From the NCBI GenBank assembly GCA_027596195.1, contig JADGJG010000202.1, positions 1-31,763 of the forward strand: DNA of 31,763 nt, in the 5' to 3' direction. Positions 21,331 through 31,247 of the stretch are shown piece after piece (position 1 is the stretch's first letter; the number at the start of each line of letters is the position of its first letter). The stretch comes from Podochytrium sp. JEL0797 (Eukaryota; Chytridiomycota; Chytridiomycetes; Chytridiales; Chytriomycetaceae). Below the pieces are notes generated by a model. The model worked only from the letters and a program-made list of their open reading frames with translations. It did no database searches and was not told where the DNA came from. Position numbers and translations under genes: made by a program.

Positions 21331-22497
21331 ATGTCAACCTTCGAGACACCACCCCTGGCCGAACCTCCTCCGCAATCTGCCGCCAGTGTCAGACACGTCT
21401 TTTCCGTTGTGGCCCAGATCCCGCGATTGGAGCGCGCCCTCGTGCTTCCGCTTCTGGAGGACGAAGCAGTGGCGATCAAAGCAATCGAACAATCGGGGCC
21501 ATCCAATCGCCCCCTTCCCGTCATCCCACACCGCGACAACCACCCGCTCTACCGCCCTCTGTTACCACTCCTCCTTCCCCCGTTTCCTTGCCCACTCCTA
21601 CCTCCGATTACCCTCAACCTCCACAAAGACACCCTCATCACCAACTGCCCCGCCGAAGTCGTGGCCCAAATCCTCTCCTGGATCCGTCCCAAGAAAGTCT
21701 GGAAATTCCGCCGCCTCTCGAAGGCCTTCCGCGCGTGCATCTCGTCTCCGGCGTTTGCTCGCTTGAATTTCATTCGGTGTTTTCGGAGCCCCGACCCGGC
21801 AGTCGATGGATCGTTTGATCCTACGCGGAGGAATGTGCTTTATTTGAAGGCGCCTGAGACGTATCAGACGGCTTATATCCAACGGTTTTGGAAATTCTTT
21901 AAAACCATCTCGTGGGGTCGCGAGGAAACGTTTTACGCGCTCGACATTGGCATTCCCATCGCGTTGATGGATTGCAAGTTCCTCGTTGAGCTTCATATCG
22001 AGTGGTATTCCCTGACCGGAGAGATCCCCGACGAAATCGGACTGTTGCAGTCGTTGGAGTTTCTCAATTTCGCCAACAACGCGTTGGAGGGTTTAATTCC
22101 TGCTGGAATTGGGCGGTTGAAAAAGTTGAGGGTGTTGGCGCTGGAAGGGAATCGGTTGCAGGGTCCGATTCCGAGGGAGTTGGGGCAGTGTTGTGGGCTG
22201 ACTTCTGCGAATTTGTGTATGAATGAAGCGTTGGATGGGTGTTTGCCTGCGGAGCTTGGGAACCTCACGAGACTTGAATACCTCGATGTGTCGAACTGTG
22301 CATTGTCGGGCGAGATTCCGCGCGAGTTTGGGCAGCTTGCGAATTTGAAGGGATTGTTTTTGGGGTGCAATTCGTTGATGGGGGAGGTTCCTGTCGAGTT
22401 GACAGGGCTAAAGGAGCTTACGAAATTGTATCTGCAGGGGAATGCGGGGTTTGTCTGCTCGTTTGAGTTTGGGGAGGACGTGGAGCTCACGTTGTGA
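21331..22497 (+). CDS. Divergent F-box-like/LRR protein, copy 6
   Basis: Intronless, 388 residues. A Pro/Leu-rich N-terminal region of about 100 residues has no counterpart in copies 1-5. It is followed by an F-box-like segment (CPAEVVAQILSWIRPKKVW, FRRLSKAFRACI) and a degenerate form of the family linker (YLKAPETYQTAYIQRF). Six full plant-type LRRs are present rather than eight, then a shortened cap ending GNAGFVCSFEFGEDVELTL. Order and sequence show common ancestry with the tandem array 2.6 kb away, across the aldehyde dehydrogenase gene. Predicted SCF adaptor with a changed binding surface. Confidence 0.8.
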   Translation: MSTFETPPLAEPPPQSAASVRHVFSVVAQIPRLERALVLPLLEDEAVAIKAIEQSGPSNRPLPVIPHRDNHPLYRPLLPLLLPPFPCPLLPPITLNLHKDTLITNCPAEVVAQILSWIRPKKVWKFRRLSKAFRACISSPAFARLNFIRCFRSPDPAVDGSFDPTRRNVLYLKAPETYQTAYIQRFWKFFKTISWGREETFYALDIGIPIALMDCKFLVELHIEWYSLTGEIPDEIGLLQSLEFLNFANNALEGLIPAGIGRLKKLRVLALEGNRLQGPIPRELGQCCGLTSANLCMNEALDGCLPAELGNLTRLEYLDVSNCALSGEIPREFGQLANLKGLFLGCNSLMGEVPVELTGLKELTKLYLQGNAGFVCSFEFGEDVELTL

Positions 22498-22668
22498 CTG
22501 GAGAAATTCTTCCATTTGATTTAGTTCTGATTTAGTAGTGCCATAATGTAGTATTGTCGTTTTGTGAGAGTTATCTCTCAGCCGGAGTCGCGTTGTCGTC
22601 GCGTCGTTCGTTTCCGGTTCCGTTCCTTTCACTCCCAAACTCGTCTAGCCACCATGTCCATTGCTTTA

Positions 22669-23775
22669 TTATCTATTCCGCTCATTATATGCTGCAAACA
22701 AGTCCCTACATTGCGCCACAACCCAAAACGTGATGGCCGAAGAAGGCGCCGTCTTGATCAAACTGACCCACAAGCCCTTATACAACGCCAACACCCCTTC
22801 ATGCTCCACAATCTGTCTCGCGCATTTGATGAATCCGCCAGAGAGTCGCGGAATTCCAGATTGGATATACGAATTGCGGTGCGGGCCTTGCACCTGTAAC
22901 CGCTTTCGCACCACATCGAACGGCATGACGGCGGTTTTGGACACGATTCCAGCGAACCCGCCCGCGAGAAATTGGTTTATTTCGTGTGTCCAGAGAGGAT
23001 GCTTTGGGTGTTATGGGAATGAGAAAGATTCTCGAAACGCGTTTTCAAAAATAAAAACAACACACCTCGACTTTTGCCAACGCGTCGTTCATCCAGTTTT
23101 GTACGCTAAACATGATTCCCATGTATGGACCAATTTGCAGAATCGACGGCCACACCCCGCGGTAGAATCCGCTGAGTCCTTCCGTTTTCGCAACCTCGCG
23201 ACACGCGCCGACCAGGGACCCATACACTTTGACATTTCCCTGCATTGCGAATCGTGTGCGTAAAAGATCTAATGGATATGTGGCGATGGTTGCGGCGGAT
23301 CCTGCCAGGCCACCTGCGAGGAACGTGGGCGTTGGGACGTGGTTGGCGATCAAGGTTTGGCGGAGGTCGTCGTATACAAAGAACTGTACGCTGCCGTAGA
23401 GGAGGTAGAGATACTCGGCGGGCCAGTTGCCCTTCCAGAGGCCTCGCAGCCCTTCTTCCTTTGCTATCACGGAGAGTGATTGGAGGATCGTGCGGTACTT
23501 CTGGGGCGTGGCTGTTGCAGTGGGAGTGAGGAGCTTGGAGGTTGAGCGGAGGAGAGGCTTGGGAGCCGTCTGCATCTGGAATCTGTGGGTGTGAGGGGGG
23601 GAGGGGGGGGGGGTAAGAGTGGACATGGGACCAAAGCCGATCCGCAAACCTACCGGATCTTGACTACATCCAGTGGAGCGATCGCGAGGCGGCAGAGAAC
23701 TCCCGCTATTGCCCCCGATGCTGCACTCTGCCACGACGTGATCTTTCGGGCGTCCTGCGCTTGGTCGTGGCTCAT
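22669..23775 (-). CDS. TPC1: Mitochondrial carrier, thiamine pyrophosphate type
   Basis: Three exons: 23775-23654, 23582-23066 and 23001-22669; 323 residues; introns 71 and 64 nt. Three mitochondrial-carrier repeats are visible, each with its signature: APLDVVKIR, YPLDLLRTRFAMQG and MPFDVVRKRLQVQGP. The even-numbered-helix ends show EGLRGLWKGN, EGLSGFYRGVWPS and EGVLALYKGL. The third signature and the overall length fit Tpc1/SLC25A19, which carries thiamine pyrophosphate across the inner mitochondrial membrane. A short polar N-terminus (MSHDQAQDARK) precedes helix 1. A minus-strand AATAAA at 22665-22670 overlaps the stop codon. Another carrier subfamily is possible because assignment rests on recalled motifs. 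Confidence 0.85.
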
Positions 23776-24326
23776 CTTCCTCGGATAAAAAAAATCAACG
23801 CGGCGAAAATCGGGCGAAAATCTCTTTCCAGAAATGTTTCCCAGCCGAAAGTCCTCCTTCAACACCCTCCCTTCTCGAAGAATGAATTTGCCGAACTGAA
23901 CTCTCGTTAATGCAGTGGTCCATGGATCGCTTTCGGATCCACCACATATATCTTCAGCTCTTCCCTGAAAACATATCTCGTATGTAGGACACCCTGGCGT
24001 ATCATTTGACGGTGTGTTGGAATGAGGAAGGGATACGTCGCTGGTCTAACTTGCAGCAAATGCGGTAGTTGGGTGTTGCTTTGTTAATGAAGGCAAAAGC
24101 GGAACCACATGCACGTCGCAACACCCAACAACAAACGACACCGCCGTGGTGTCAGCCGATGAAGCATTTTGCCGTTCAATATCTTTATTCAAAATGGAAT
24201 AATACACACAAAACCGGACCACCACCATCAAAGCAGGCTTTACGCGCCTCTCCTGGCATTTAATATATCAGAATGGGAAAAAAGAAAATATTACTGAATA
24301 GCTCGTGGCTGCGAAGTACATTGAGC
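23776..24326. other. Intergenic region
   Basis: Upstream of the mitochondrial carrier gene and downstream of the chitin-binding protein gene, both on the minus strand. A minus-strand AATAAA at 24184-24189 lies about 140 bases after the stop of the latter. No further gene is supported. Confidence 0.4.
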
Positions 24327-25924
24327 TCAATTGTCGGCGCAATCTGGTGGAGAAAGGGAGAGAAACGATGTGAGGAGTCGTAATATTTTGTTGGCATGCA
24401 GCACTTCTTACCTCCGACTGGGCGACACGTAGTCTTAGAGTTACCAACTGCTGCGTCCAATGGACCGTTGCAGCAAGTGAACGCAGAGTTGGCACACTTG
24501 GACGTTCCAACAATGTCCCCACAAGTGAAGTAGTCAAGAATCGGGTACACGTTGGATGGGTGACCCGTCTCGACACAGTCTGGAAAAGATATAGAATTAG
24601 AACCATGCGAATACGAAACAGCAAATGCGAGAGCGAGCACTTACTAGCGAGGGTGTTCGGACGACAAGTGGTCTTTCCTGAGGAAACGTCCGCTGGAGCA
24701 ACGCAGCACACGTTTCCTGGGGTGGCGCAAACGAAAGTTCCGACGCTCGATCCGCAGGTATCCCATTGCTTGATCGGCTGAGTCTCGCCTCCTGGAGCGC
24801 AGTCTATAAAGAGTGACAGAGTGAGGTTAGAATTGAGTGCTTGGATTCCATCGAGAAACAACAACGATTGACTTACTGTCGAACGGTCTGCAAGTCATCT
24901 TTCCGTTGTACACATCTGCTGGGGCAACGCAGCAGTAGTCTCCTGGTGTCGCACAAGTAAAAGTTCCGGCCTTGGCTCCGCAAGTCTCCCACTGAGCGAT
25001 TGGGGCGACGGCTGGGGTTACAGTAGGTTGGGGAACCGAAGCAGTCGGAACAACTGGACCGACGCACTGCGCGCGAGCGTCACAGTGATGGATGGTGGTA
25101 CCGCACCGTCCCCAGTGGGAGCAGCACTCCGCGCCAGCACAACTACCGATACCCGGTCCACACTTGCCGTCGGCGCGGATGATATTGGGACAGTAAGAAG
25201 GAGGCGGGGATGTGGGTTTAGGTCCTGCCGCACTCGTGGTTACTGGTTTGTCGAGACATTGTTGCTCGGCGTTACAGTACTCGGGAGTTGTTCCGCAGAA
25301 ACCTTTGGAAGAACAGCATTCGCCCAACTGCGTCTTGCATCTGCCGAAGTCTGGCCCACACTTCCCGTCGAAGTTGTACTTTGGTGGGCACGTGTTGACC
25401 AGAGGGGCGGTGATGGTGGTAGTGGTGGCTGCTGTGGTGGTACCAGTAGTCATGGTGCTGGAGGTGGCAGCCGTGGAGGCAGACGCGGAGGCAGATACAG
25501 AGGCAGATTTGGAGCCAGACGCGGAAGCAGATTGGGAGGCAGACGCGGAAGCAGACGCGGAGGCAGATTGGGAGGCAGACGCGGTGGAAGATGCGGAGGC
25601 GGATGGCGCGGTGACAGACGCGGTGGAAGCTGCGGTGGTAGGCTCGGTGGAAGATGTAGTGGCGATGGCGGTGGAAGATGTAGTGGCGATGGTGGTGGAA
25701 GACGTAGTGGCGATGGCGGTGGAAGATGTAGTGGCGATGGTGGTGGAGAACTTGGGGGGGATGGAGGTGTAAGATGTAGTGGCGATGGTGGTGGAAGATG
25801 TAGTGGCGATGGCGGTGGAAGATGTAGTGGCGATGGTGGTGGAAGATGAGGTTTCCGCCGCCTCAGCGGAAACCATGCTCTTGCAAGCTGCGGTGAGGAG
25901 GATGGCAAGTTGTGCGACACGCAT
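24327..25924 (-). CDS. Secreted CBM18 chitin-binding protein with Cys-rich repeats
   Basis: Exons 25924-24877, 24803-24645, 24579-24412 and 24343-24327; 463 residues; introns 73, 65 and 68 nt. Residues 1-20 look like a signal peptide. A Ser/Thr/Ala-rich region (about 24-172) built of short repeats is probably O-glycosylated. Two hevein-type CBM18 domains follow (179-223 and 245-287), with the CCSSKGFCGTTPEYC and CCSHWGRCGTTIHHC cores. Three further Cys-rich modules of unrecognised type come next: W-x-TCG, GTFxCATPG, CCVAPAD, GKxTCRP; the third is more divergent. All introns have phase 1, and each of the two middle exons is one module. CBM18 domains bind chitin or N-acetylglucosamine polymers. 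A role in the fungus's own wall or in contact with a chitinous substrate is likely; no catalytic domain is present. Confidence 0.85.
25450..25860 (-). repeat. Low-complexity tandem repeats in the Ser/Thr/Ala region
   Basis: Short units encode TTSSTTIA / TTSSTAIA octapeptides (about 25640-25850) and Ser-Ala dipeptides (about 25450-25600). The periodicity leaves long open frames on the opposite strand, which are not genes. Such repeats change length easily between strains. Confidence 0.8.
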
Positions 25925-27226
25925 GTTTTTGATTGTGGGGATTTTTTTGGAAGCAGCGATAACGATTGCGGCCTGCTTTTGTAGCTTTTTTTTAATCTCC
26001 GGGAGCCGAGGGAGACGGGAGCAAAATTTTCGGCGTTGTTCAAAGTTTGCTTTTTGATGTATGTCTGTGTTGCCCTGTGTCTTGCGCTCACATTTCTGGG
26101 CTTCTTGACTTGTGTAGATCGATAGAACGATCGGTGGGTCAAAGCGCAGACTTTGCCCTTTCCACAACCCCGGTTTTCACATCGCGAAGTTCAAAATTTC
26201 GATTTGAACGCGTGGCAGTGCTCGTGCCGCAAAAAAATTCACCCGCTTGAGTCGGGGCAGGACGATGTCCTGAGCGGCTTCGGACAAGGCGCACGCGCTG
26301 CTTGGGCAATATGAAAGAGGGAATGCAGAGGGATGGAACTCGCGAAGGTTATCGTTGACCCGCGGGCACTTTTCTAGGACGTGGGGCTGAAGGCACTGCC
26401 ACTCCCGTTCAAATTTTCCAATTTGGAGGCCGGGGCGATTAAAAAGCATGATCAGTGACTCTTTTTGGTGGCTGACTGATTGCTGATGGACCCCACCCCA
26501 CCCAAGCACCTCATACCCCTTGCACCACTTTGGAACCAACTTTGGAATCATTGGCAGCTCATTAACGGGAAGTGAGAAGCCGCAATAACCCTCAAAGATT
26601 TGAACGTAATGATCCGGCACTTTTTGAAATGATGACTACGGGGATGATATCGCAACAAAGATCTCCACGCATATAACCAGAAAAAATCACTGGCGCTGCG
26701 CGCGGTCGGATTTTTAGTTTTTTCAATTTTAAGCGAGTAAATACTCGCGGCCCCAAACAACTTCATATGTCTTGTTCACAGTCACATAAAACAAATAAAT
26801 GCCGAAAGAGGGAAAACTGAAAGATGAAACAAAGAAAGTTGTCGCGGCCTTTATGAGTGTCGTGCAATTTGGGTTTTCATTTATCTTTTTTCCCATGAAA
26901 TTCAAGACGCGAATTGCATATGAGGAGCTTTATTTTTTAAGCAAACAGCTTCAGATGGTGTGAGTTGCGATGTGTCCCTCAAGGTTGATCTATGGTGGAG
27001 AGGAGCTCCGATTCCACGAGATTCCTTCGAATGAAGGCTAAGTTCAAGTCGGCGGGGTCTGCCATCTTGTACTTTATGATGATACAAAATTCCGCCACTC
27101 GGAATTTTTGCACTTTTCCTTTACATGTTATCAAGTATTATCGCAGTAGCGGTGTTCAGTTTTCGCGTTTTGTTGGACGCGACCTTTGAAAAAGCTCGGA
27201 CAAAATCCCAAACAAAACAAACCCCG
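25925..27226. other. Long divergent intergenic region
   Basis: 1.3 kb between the chitin-binding protein gene (minus) and CENP-C (plus). It should contain both promoters. An open frame on the minus strand (26177-26620, 147 codons) shows no recognisable domain or sequence bias and is not accepted. No RNA gene or repeat was recognised. Confidence 0.4.
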
Positions 27227-30200
27227 ATGCTTTCCACCACGGCAAACGACGAAGGCCCAGCCCGGCGCCGGCTTGCCCCACCGCGCGAGAAGGTCAACCG
27301 ATACATGTTTGGCGAGCGAGGAAGGTTCGTGCTTGGTCGTGTGTTGTATTGGGGTGATCTCACCATCACCACAGGAAGACGGGATGGAAGCCGCGCGAGG
27401 GTCTCCCCGTGGACGAGATGGGCATGGAGGACTACAAGGACTATTTCACCGACGAGGAGGAGGAGCAGGTCGAGCAGGCAACGACCCGTGGGTGTTTTAT
27501 TTATTTATTTATTTTTTTTATTTTAAATTTCTATTCACCAGACGTCCGCGATTCAACCTCGCCCGCCCCAATCCGAAAGGGCGATTCGCCACACCAAAAC
27601 GTGTTCCAGAAAAGCACCCTGGTTTCCCGCTCCCCCGTTCTCCCTTCCGCACGCAGAATGTCGCACGGTCCCACACAACTCCACAACACCCACCGCCAAC
27701 ACCACCGCAGAGAAACTATGGCTCCGCGCGTTGTCTACCAGCACGATGCATATCCTCTCCCTGCTGCCCGATCCGCTCCCGTCTATGAAGATTCCGCCCA
27801 TTTCGACGACTCGAATCAGTACTACGAACACGCACCCGGGCCCGTGTCTTCTCGGTCTGGAGTGACCCCGTCGCGGATCCAATACGATCCCCAACAACCC
27901 CCGCAGCAGAGATCCTTGAGCATCCGGTCCGCAAACCCGACCCCTCGCCAACAACAGCAACCAACCCGCGGATTCTTGCACGATGAAGCCCAACAGCACC
28001 AAATCCATCAACAGAGGGAGCAGGAATACCTCCAAGACGCGTTGACCGAAAAATACTATTCCCCAAGAAAAGTCGTTACGGCGCCGCGCCCACAACCATC
28101 TGCCATGTCGGCCCCACGCTCTCAACAACAACAACATTCACGACGTTCCATTGCACCAAACTCTGCTTACCCGACGACTCCCATCAATACTGTTCACAAC
28201 CGGACCACGAGAATGGAGGACGATGGAGACGTTTACTTTGCGGATCAGCAGCAGCACCGCCGTCAAAGGGAATCTTTCATCACGGGTCAACCACCACCAC
28301 CACCTTCGCAGATTCGCGCGAGTGGGGCTGTATATCAGCAGGGTGGGGAGGTACCGCCTCCAAAGTTGCAGTTGCGCGAGTCGTATCAGGATGAGGATGT
28401 CACGTTTGGGGATGAAGAAGAGTATTCGTTTGTGGAGGAGCAAGAGCAGGCTGTGGTTCAGCAACGCGGTGGTGGTGCTGGTGTTCGTAGGTCTGTTGGT
28501 GGTGGGGTCGCGAGGCAGATGTATCGTCACGAGGGAGTCGATGATGGCGGTTTCGAGGGTGACGAGGTGCAGCAGCAGCAGCAAACGATGCGTCGTGTGT
28601 CTTCTGGCCCTTCTTCTCGCGTTTCGCGTGGGGCTGCGGGTGGGATACCTGTTCCCATTCTGCAGCAAATGGAGGAAGAGTACGAGCGCCCTGCAGTTGA
28701 AGATGAGGACTTGTTGGACAATCAGGTGGCTGAGACAGAGGCTGGTGGTGAATCGTCGCGTTCTGCTTCTTCAGCTTCCGCTTCCGCGCGTCGTCGCGTT
28801 GTTCCTATCGCGCCGAAGCAGCAACAGCAACCATCTCCACGGACGACGTCTGTAGCGTCTTCTTCTGCGGGGTCCAAACGTCATTCGTATGTGCAGAAAC
28901 CTGTGGCGCAGGTTGAGCTCGAAGAATCGGCAATTGAGTTTGCCGACGAGGAGGAGGAATCGGTTATTTCACCCGTTTTGTCGTCGGCGTCCAAGAAAGT
29001 GTCTGCTGCTGCGGAAGTGGAGGTGGGGAGAAAGAACTGCTTGGTGAAAGCGTCGACTGGTGCGGTTTCCGGGGTCGGTAAACATGGAAAGTCCAAGTTG
29101 AGCGACCAGGCTGTTGTTCTCGAGGAGGATGAAGCGCCGGAGGATGACGTTGCTGAATCGCCGGAGCCGGAAAAGGTGTGTACCCTTGTGTGTGTGTTTG
29201 TGTGTGGGTTTGTTTTCCTGACTTCTGAAGCAGACGTCAACCAAGTGGGACGATTACCCCGCCCTTCCAGGCGACCTTCCACCCGCCTCCGCTAAACCCG
29301 CTGCAACTAATCGCACGCGCAAACCATCCCGCGTTGCTGTTGCCAAACCCGTCACTCCAGCTGCTATTGCTTCTTCTCCCATCCTGGACGAACATCAAAT
29401 GCAGGAGGAGGATGCTGGTTCCGAAACGGGCATGGCTCCTATTGAGAATGGGTATGGCGGGTATGATTCGGATGGTGGCGCGTGGCCTGAGGATGTGGAG
29501 GAGGAAGAGGGGGGTGATGAGCATATTGAGGAGGCGAGGAGTGAGGGAGAAATGGGAGAGACGAGGCAGGAGGGAGTCGCGGACGAGGAGGAGGAGGGAG
29601 AAGAAGAAGTGCCGTTGGTTGTGAAGAAGGGGAAAGGGCGGCCGGTTGCTTCCAAAAAGCCGGAAGTCAAGCCCAAAAAGGCGGCTGCACCGCGGGCCAA
29701 GAAGGATTGGGGGGCACTTGTTGTTGCGCAGAATGATTCAGAGCACATTGGGAGCAAGAGAAAGCGGTTGGCTCCTGTGGAGTATTGGAAGGGGGATCAC
29801 GTCAAGTACGAGATGAGGAGGACGAGTATGGCGGGGTGTGGTGAGTCTTGCTTTTTTTGTCATTCTGTTCCTGTTCTTACTTTCTGGTGGTTTCAGAAAC
29901 ACTGGTTCCCGTTGCCACGGGGATTTTCAGCGCCCCTCATGAAGACCCTGAACCCGCACGCAAAAAGAGTCGACCCGCCGCACGAACACGCACGGTCAAA
30001 AAGGAGCACGTGGCGCCTCTCGCCTCGCAGGACGTGAAGGTGATGAATTTCGCGACGGGAAAAGAGGAATTGCAACGTTGAGTAGCCCCCTTTTTTCATT
30101 TTTTTTTCATTTATATTCTTTCTGACAATTTGTTTGTGCCTTGTTTTTGAAAAATTTAGGCATCGTGTATACCGAGGATATGATTTCACCTCAAATTGTG

Positions 30201-30910
30201 AGCCAAAACTCGACGTTTATGTTCCAGCGCACTTTCAATATCAACTCGGGCTCGGGCGAGTCGTTCTGCGGGTCCGGAGTGATGGTGTTGCCGAAGGGGG
30301 CGGAAAAACCAAACAAGACTTCAGGGCCGACTGTGCTAGTGAGTGTTTTTATTGTCACGCGCGTGGGGTTATCTGGCTGCTGATTTTTTTGGGCGCTGGA
30401 CAGATTCTGTACGTGATTTCTGGTAAAGTCAGAGTCACGGTTCATTCAACGAGTTTTGAGGTTGGCGAAGGGGCGCAGTTTTTGATTCCGCGAGGTAAAG
30501 AAAAAAACCACACACACTTACACCCCCACCTCGACTGACTCTTTTTTTTGTGCACGTGGTGGGGGTTGATAGGAAACCAGTACAGCATGAAAAACACGGG
30601 AGTTTCCGAAGCGAGGCTGTTTTTCTTGCAGAGTAAAGAAGTTGCTGTGGCTGTGGGTGATGAGGGTGCGGTTGTGGGTGAGAGTGGTCCGGCTGCGGCG
30701 GGGTCTTCGGATGAGGAGGATGTGGCGCTTGTTGGGAAGGGGAAGAAGGCTGTTAAGAAGCAGGTGACGCCGCCGGTGGTGGAGAAGGCTGGGAAGAAGG
30801 GGAAGGGGAAGGCGGAGGGGAAGGGAAAGAGGGGGAAAGTGGAGGAAGGTGCCGGTGGGTCGAGTTCTGGTGCGGGTGCTGGGAGAGGGAAGAAGGGGTC
30901 CAAGAAGTGA
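27227..30910 (+). CDS. MIF2: CENP-C / Mif2 inner kinetochore protein
   Basis: Eight exons: 27227-27324, 27375-27487, 27542-29175, 29234-29840, 29897-30076, 30160-30338, 30404-30494 and 30573-30910; 1079 residues. The N-terminal block (about 27-65) has YMFGERGRKTGW and DEMGMEDYKDYFTDEEEE, matching the Mif2 N-terminal region that contacts the Mtw1/Mis12 complex. A long Gln-, Ser- and acid-rich region follows. The CENP-C motif, KRKRLAPVEYWKGDHVKYEM, lies near residue 788 and binds the CENP-A nucleosome. The dimerising cupin domain spans about 880-985 (YTEDMISPQIVSQNSTFMF, ILYVISGKVRVTVHS, EGAQFLIPRGNQYSM). Unusually, a Gly/Lys-rich tail of about 90 residues follows the cupin. The intron at 27488-27541 is in frame and stop-free. 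Confidence 0.92.
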
Positions 30911-31247
30911 TTTTCGTGGACTCTGTTGAGGGGGGGTCTCGTTTAATCGCGGCTTTTTTTTATATTTAATTTTTTTGTGTCGTGGGGGTGTGGGACAAGG
31001 GAGGTTGCTGTAGCTGTGACGATTTGTGTTGCTAGGCTGAGTCGCGTGTTTGTTTTATTTTTTTAAAGAAGTTGTAAAAACGCCTCGAGTTTCATGTGCA
31101 CGCGACTCTCCTTTCCGCAATGGAAGGGATGAGCTGACATGCCGTTTAGAATTCATTTCGCCATTAATCACGAAGAGAGAATCCATGCATCAAATTTTTT
31201 TTACCCCCTTGTCAAAACACCTGTCAAAAAAAGCCTTCAAAATTGAA
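30911..31247. other. Intergenic region between the two CENP-C-motif genes
   Basis: Contains T-rich tracts at 30953-30977 and 31053-31064. It should hold the 3' end of CENP-C and the promoter of the next gene. Nothing else is recognised. Confidence 0.4.

Noticed and set aside
24046..24231. 61-codon minus-strand open frame between carrier and chitin-binding genes
   Set aside because: No similarity and no context; it overlaps the likely 3' end of the chitin-binding gene.
25028..25849. Long plus-strand open frame coding Gly/Arg/Cys repeats
   Set aside because: It is the complement of the Ser/Thr/Ala repeat region and CBM18 domains of the minus-strand gene, which has a signal peptide, conserved cysteines and consistent splicing. 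The open frame follows from repeat periodicity.
26177..26620. 147-codon minus-strand open frame in the intergenic region before CENP-C
   Set aside because: No recognisable domain, no paralogue in the window and no splice or start context. Length alone is not enough.
27125..27226. Upstream extension of the CENP-C reading frame
   Set aside because: Conservation with Mif2 starts after the ATG at 27227; the preceding codons look like untranslated sequence.
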